From assembly GCA_003488415.1 (NCBI GenBank), contig DNLQ01000166.1, forward strand, positions 1-8,640: a DNA stretch of 8,640 nucleotides. Direction: 5' to 3'. This stretch comes from Ruminococcus sp. GTDB taxonomy: Bacteria; Bacillota; Clostridia; Oscillospirales; Ruminococcaceae. Positions 5,814-8,640 of this stretch are shown here, piece after piece (positions within the stretch are counted from its first letter, which is position 1; the number at the start of each line of letters is the position of its first letter). The notes under the pieces were generated by a model, which was given only the letters and a program-made list of their open reading frames with translations, made no database searches and was not told the DNA's origin. The position numbers were made by a program, and so were the translations under genes.

Positions 5814-6946
5814 CAGTTGTTTTTCCAGACAGTAACGATAAATCCGTCTTTGTTATTGCCGGACACCTCGTATCCGCCGTCCAGGTACCTCTGCACCTGC
5901 GTATCTCCTTCCTCTGCGGCAGGAGTATAGTATATACGGTATTCTGTTCCGCCGACAGCAACGCCGAGAGGATGATCGTATGTGAACTGCTTCACATAGG
6001 TCAGATATTCCTCAAGGCAAAGATCGTTCTTCGCCATTACTGCTGCGTGTGCCTTGCCTACATACCGCAGATGCCAGGGAGTGTACTCCTCACCTGTTAT
6101 GTTCTCCTTGCCCTTGGGATAGCGTACCACAAAGCCGTACTCTGCACAGTGCTGGACTACCCAGCCCTGATTGTCCTCTCCGTCATAAGGGAGCAGACCT
6201 CCCATGGAAACAGCCAGGTCAACAGTGTAGCCCGTCAGTGACTCAGGGAAGAACTTAGGACAGCATGAACCCTCACTGGTGTATGTATCAGTAGTACCGT
6301 AGACAACGAAGTCGCCGTAGCCGGAATGATTTCCGTAAGCCTCCATCATCTCATTGAGTGCGGCGGCTGCGTCTGCATTGAGCCGCAGATCCTCCTTGAA
6401 CAGGGCATAGAAGCCGTTCATCTGATCGCTTATCTTAACGGTCTCAGACTGCTGGACATCAGCAGGAGCAGCAGATCCGGAGATATATGCAAGTGTGCCC
6501 TTGCCCAGATCATTCTTTGTAAGGGTATCAGTCATCCGGAACTCGTTAAGTGCCACCTGAGTATGTGTCTCACCTTCCTCAAGGGGCTTGTACGGTGTTA
6601 CCGATCCCTCCGGCACATATTCCACGCTGCTTTGTGCAGGACGTGCGGCAAATCTGCCGTGGTTCACTGTTATCTCATATGTACTCTTCTTGAAGACTGC
6701 ATTGAAAGCAGCTCCGCCGATCGCAAATATATATATTCCCCAAAGAGCTGCGTTCATAAAGGTATGCAGTCTGTCATACCTTTCAGAACGTGTACGCCTT
6801 TCACGCTCTCTCGCTGAGTAAGGACTTGCCGGAATACCGAAAGCATCTGAGTCTGCGGAATGGTAAGCGGATAATGTGTGATCGTTTTCCGTAATGGGAT
6901 AGTGCTTATAGTTATTTCTCTCTTTTCTTATATCTGGAAGGCTCAT
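5813..6946 (-). CDS. Membrane-anchored M15/VanY-like protein with degenerate active site (probable pseudoenzyme)
   Basis: VanY-type M15 peptidases remove the terminal D-Ala of cell-wall peptides with one zinc ion. From ATG 6946 the protein has 377 residues: a charged N-terminal tail, one membrane span at about 64-85 (AALWGIYIFAIGGAAF), a linker, a VanY-like domain at about 180-310, and a C-terminal extension of about 60 residues. Fold signatures are clear: TGYTVDLAV at 238-246 with D243, YGFVVRYPKGKE at 270-281, ITG at 283-285, and PWHLRYVG at 290-297 with H292. The usual SxHxxGxAxD histidine is S236, the usual catalytic Glu of ExWH is T289, and the Arg expected in a GYRS-like loop is missing (GTTD at 217-220). 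A metal peptidase activity is therefore unlikely; substrate binding or regulation of the upstream carboxypeptidase is my inference. It overlaps that gene by 35 bp. An in-frame GTG at 6955 exists, but the ribosome site favours 6946. Confidence 0.85.
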   Translation of the reverse strand: MSLPDIRKERNNYKHYPITENDHTLSAYHSADSDAFGIPASPYSARERERRTRSERYDRLHTFMNAALWGIYIFAIGGAAFNAVFKKSTYEITVNHGRFAARPAQSSVEYVPEGSVTPYKPLEEGETHTQVALNEFRMTDTLTKNDLGKGTLAYISGSAAPADVQQSETVKISDQMNGFYALFKEDLRLNADAAAALNEMMEAYGNHSGYGDFVVYGTTDTYTSEGSCCPKFFPESLTGYTVDLAVSMGGLLPYDGEDNQGWVVQHCAEYGFVVRYPKGKENITGEEYTPWHLRYVGKAHAAVMAKNDLCLEEYLTYVKQFTYDHPLGVAVGGTEYRIYYTPAAEEGDTQVQRYLDGGYEVSGNNKDGFIVTVWKNN

Positions 6947-7994
6947 AGCTTTCACCCCCTATGCAGTAGACGCTGTAAGCACTGAGAGTATCGTATACTG
7001 CATTCCAATTTGTTGTCGCCCCGGTTATAACAAGGATGTATGTCTCACCGTTCACGTCAGCAAAGCTCTCGACACAGCATTTAGCCTTGTCGGTATAGCC
7101 TGTCTTTCCTCCCAGTACAAGGACTCCGGGCATCTCGTCGCCGTACATACGGCTCTTGAGTGTGCTGTGGAGCTCTATACCGTCAGGACTGTACTCGTTT
7201 GCCGGAAGATCGTAGTACTCCGTTGTGAGTACCTTCCTGCACTCCTCGCTGCGTATGGCATAAGCAAGGATAGTACCGAGGTCTGAGACTGTGCTGTGGT
7301 GACTGTCGCTGTGAAGACCTGTGACATTGGTGAAGTATGTATCCTTCAGTCCCAGCTCTGCGGCTTTGCTGTTCATACGTGCAGCCATTGCAGTTTCCGA
7401 GCCTGCGATATACTCTGCCGCCGCAAGGGAGGCATCAGCTCCGGATGCAAGTATCATACCGTAGAGCAGATCCTCCACCGTAGGCGTATCGCCCGGTGCG
7501 AATCCCGCTCTTGAGGCATCCTCTGCCACCATGGGAGCTATCATATCATAGGTGATCTCCACTCTGTCAGAAAGCCTTGCAGCATTTTCGACAGTAACGA
7601 TGAGCGTCATTACCTTAGTCAGTGACGCCGGAAATATCGGAGCTTCATGGTTTTTGTAAGCAACTATTTCGCCTGTCTCAGCGTTGAAAAGTACCGCTGC
7701 TTCAGCGTCAAGATCCTTGTCAAATTCCACTGATGACTCCGAAAGATGGGGATAAACGTCAAAAGGCACCGCAGTACTGCCCTCCTGGAGCTGTTCTGTC
7801 AGATCTCCTGACTCCGAAGCCGGTGCGTCATCCTGTGACGCCACCTGCGCCTGACCTGTACCCTTGGCTGAGGGTATGATCCTGCAGCCGTAAAAAGCCG
7901 CAGCCAAGCCGGAAATTATCAGAACAAAAAGGGAAACTGCCGTGCCTGAGCATCTGTATTTATGTGCCGTTCCGGGTTTCCTTTCCTTGCTCAT
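6912..7994 (-). CDS. D-alanyl-D-alanine carboxypeptidase, S11 family (low-molecular-weight PBP)
   Basis: S11 enzymes trim the terminal D-Ala from peptidoglycan pentapeptides outside the membrane and bind penicillin. The 360 residues begin with a basic tail and a hydrophobic segment at about 18-35 (VSLFVLIISGLAAAFYGC), an uncleaved anchor or a signal peptide, then an acidic, low-complexity linker to about residue 75. The catalytic domain shows S124-L-T-K127 (SxxK, acylated serine) and K297-T-G299 in GGKTGYTDKA. The middle motif reads S184-G-A186 in ASGADAS, where S-x-N is usual. GSETAMAARMNSKAAELGLKDTYF and the TGLHSDSHHST segment are typical of the family. It ends soon after the KTG region, without the amphipathic C-terminal anchor of DacA-type enzymes. 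AGAGGTG lies about 5 bases before ATG 7994. It is the first gene of an operon with the M15-like gene. It could be a DacB/DacF-type sporulation enzyme; I leave the symbol blank. Confidence 0.93.
   Translation of the reverse strand: MSKERKPGTAHKYRCSGTAVSLFVLIISGLAAAFYGCRIIPSAKGTGQAQVASQDDAPASESGDLTEQLQEGSTAVPFDVYPHLSESSVEFDKDLDAEAAVLFNAETGEIVAYKNHEAPIFPASLTKVMTLIVTVENAARLSDRVEITYDMIAPMVAEDASRAGFAPGDTPTVEDLLYGMILASGADASLAAAEYIAGSETAMAARMNSKAAELGLKDTYFTNVTGLHSDSHHSTVSDLGTILAYAIRSEECRKVLTTEYYDLPANEYSPDGIELHSTLKSRMYGDEMPGVLVLGGKTGYTDKAKCCVESFADVNGETYILVITGATTNWNAVYDTLSAYSVYCIGGESYEPSRYKKREK
6951..6960 (-). promoter_or_regulatory. Ribosome binding site that fixes the start of the M15-like gene
   Basis: Leftward AGGGGGTGAA lies 4 to 6 bases before ATG 6946. 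The alternative GTG start at 6955 is itself part of this purine tract and would have no spacing, so the ATG is preferred. The site lies inside the last codons of the upstream carboxypeptidase gene. Confidence 0.7.
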
Positions 7995-8015
7995 TCTACA
8001 CCTCTGTTAATGACA

Positions 8016-8070
8016 GCGGAAAACGGTTTAATTATATTTTTTTCTTAATTTAAACCGACACTTTATCCGC
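8016..8070 (-). promoter_or_regulatory. Nested hairpin in the 5' leader of the carboxypeptidase operon
   Basis: Within the predicted leader, CGGTTTAA and TTAAACCG (forward 8050-8057 and 8024-8031) form an 8-bp stem around an A-rich loop. It is enclosed by GCGGA/TCCGC (forward 8066-8070 and 8016-8020). No T-run follows at the right place for a terminator. It matches no riboswitch class I recognise. Confidence 0.4.
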
Positions 8071-8088
8071 AATTATCTCCATATAACA

Positions 8089-8117
8089 ATTATACCCCCA
8101 GCTTTTTTAATTGTCAA
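8089..8117 (-). promoter_or_regulatory. Consensus sigma-A promoter for the carboxypeptidase operon
   Basis: Leftward TTGACA (forward 8112-8117) and TATAAT (forward 8089-8094) are separated by exactly 17 bases, matching both consensus hexamers. The A-rich run and G5 tract in the spacer are seen directly. Transcription would start near 8082, giving a leader of about 88 bases before ATG 7994. Confidence 0.9.
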
Positions 8118-8284
8118 CAGGTAAAATCAAACTAATTAAAAGTCTACATAATGCACAAAGCTGATCCTGCGTTTTACACCAATGCGACAAAAACCAAGTT
8201 GAAAGGGTGTGAAAAAAATGTTGAAAAGCTGTTTAATACTGTTGGTATGATGTGGAAACACAAAAGGGCGAAAACCGACTGTTT
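8118..8284. other. AT-rich intergenic stretch with no recognised gene
   Basis: The bases between the TtcA-like stop and the carboxypeptidase promoter contain no ORF of useful length. There are two imperfect copies of GTTGAAA (8198-8204 and 8220-8226) and a 10-codon forward frame at 8218-8250 after GAAAGGG. I do not consider these established genes or sites. Confidence 0.4.
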
Positions 8285-8286
8285 TC
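8262..8286 (-). terminator. Possible weak terminator of the TtcA-like gene
   Basis: Leftward GAAAAC-AGTCG-GTTTTC (forward 8281-8286 and 8270-8275) is a perfect but AT-rich 6-bp hairpin that starts within the stop codon, followed by GCCCTTTTGTG. The stem is weak and the T-run short, so this is a tentative call. Confidence 0.35.
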
Positions 8287-8640
8287 AAGTCTCTTCCGCA
8301 TCGTAGGAATCAAGGAAATTATGGACTCCGTTTTTGTCCTTGAAAGCTATCACTGTACTGAGATTCACGTTCTCAACGCTGCGGAAAATGTTCTTCTCAA
8401 CCTGAGGATTTACCTTCTTCATCTGAGCTATGAGGTTCTTGACTTCAAGGCGCTTGGAGACCGATCTGCTGTCCGGCTCACAGGTGGTGCAGGTGTCTGT
8501 GAACTTGCAGGCGCATTGTATGAAATGAAGCCCGTTATAGTCTCTCCAGCGCTTGATATCGTCCTCCCGGATAAGGTACATGGGACGTATCAGCTCCATG
8601 CCTTCAAAATTTGTACTGTGCAGCTTCGGCATCATGGTCT
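8285..8640 (-). CDS. TtcA/TilS-like PP-loop ATPase, C-terminal part (5' end outside the window)
   Basis: The frame is open to the right edge, with T, M, M, P, K as the first residues in view. The usual N-terminal PP-loop (SGGxDS), if present, lies outside. The visible 118 residues show TMMPKLHSTNFEGMELIRPM, close to the post-nucleotide-binding segment of TtcA-type tRNA thiolases. YLIREDDIKRW follows, then a cysteine cluster C-A-C-K-F-T-D-T-C-T-T-C (FIQCACKF onward). The last 55 residues are charged and helical. TtcA proteins make 2-thiocytidine 32 in tRNA with an iron-sulfur cluster; many Firmicutes relatives carry this name without proof. The spacing of the cysteines suggests metal or cluster binding. 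The sulfur-transfer role is inferred from the family. The ATG at 8635 is an internal methionine, not a start. Confidence 0.75.
   Translation of the reverse strand, partial: TMMPKLHSTNFEGMELIRPMYLIREDDIKRWRDYNGLHFIQCACKFTDTCTTCEPDSRSVSKRLEVKNLIAQMKKVNPQVEKNIFRSVENVNLSTVIAFKDKNGVHNFLDSYDAEET

Noticed and set aside
6326..6817. Forward 163-residue frame
   Set aside because: It is a shadow of the leftward M15-like gene, which has clear family motifs; the forward frame is cysteine-rich without motif structure and has no ribosome site.
6947..6955. GTG at 6955 as the start of the M15-like gene
   Set aside because: The purine tract acting as ribosome site directly abuts or includes this GTG; the ATG at 6946 has proper spacing.
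8209..8217. TGTGAAAAA as a DnaA-box-like site
   Set aside because: It is a single degenerate match in an AT-rich spacer, with no cluster of boxes and no dnaA/dnaN context.
8218..8250. Ten-codon forward frame (MLKSCLILLV) after GAAAGGG, as a leader peptide
   Set aside because: No downstream forward gene exists for it to control; it points into the end of the TtcA-like gene and is probably chance.

Overview
The window looks like chromosomal DNA from an anaerobic, Gram-positive Clostridia member, most likely a Ruminococcus-like Oscillospiraceae. The grounds are a two-subunit NAD-linked dihydroorotate dehydrogenase (PyrK plus class 1B PyrD), AGGAGG-type ribosome sites, an alpha/beta-type small acid-soluble spore protein, BspA-type LRR_5 repeats and S11/M15 cell-wall peptidases of the kind common in ruminococci. 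This assignment is inference; no rRNA or other species marker is present.

Layout: everything from the left edge to about 5.43 kb reads rightward, except one small leftward gene. Everything from about 5.48 kb to the right edge reads leftward. The two halves meet at a strong hairpin terminator (5441-5471). The rightward block starts with a tightly spaced run: two tandem leucine-rich-repeat proteins with zinc ribbons (the first cut by the window edge), pyrK, pyrD and ruvX. A 57-residue leftward gene (3650-3823), too short for ordinary ORF filters, overlaps the end of ruvX tail to tail. Next come trmL (tRNA wobble methyltransferase) and a DegV/FakB-type fatty-acid-binding protein, separated by a perfect inverted repeat.

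The leftward block, read in its own direction, has four genes. First is the C-terminal part of a TtcA/TilS-like PP-loop protein cut by the right edge. Then, from a promoter with both consensus hexamers and 17-bp spacing, comes an operon of an S11 D-Ala-D-Ala carboxypeptidase and an overlapping membrane-anchored M15/VanY-like protein, closed by a good terminator. Last is the spore protein gene.

Most genes are housekeeping: pyrimidine synthesis, tRNA modification, Holliday-junction/RNA processing, peptidoglycan trimming and spore DNA protection. The best candidates for something new are three. The M15 protein keeps its fold motifs but has lost residues needed for catalysis, and it is translationally linked to an S11 carboxypeptidase that itself has a variant SxN motif. 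The two LRR proteins are apparently cytosolic and end in matching zinc ribbons. The small glycine/alanine-zipper gene is antisense to the ruvX tail. I saw no phage, transposon, CRISPR, tRNA or rRNA.
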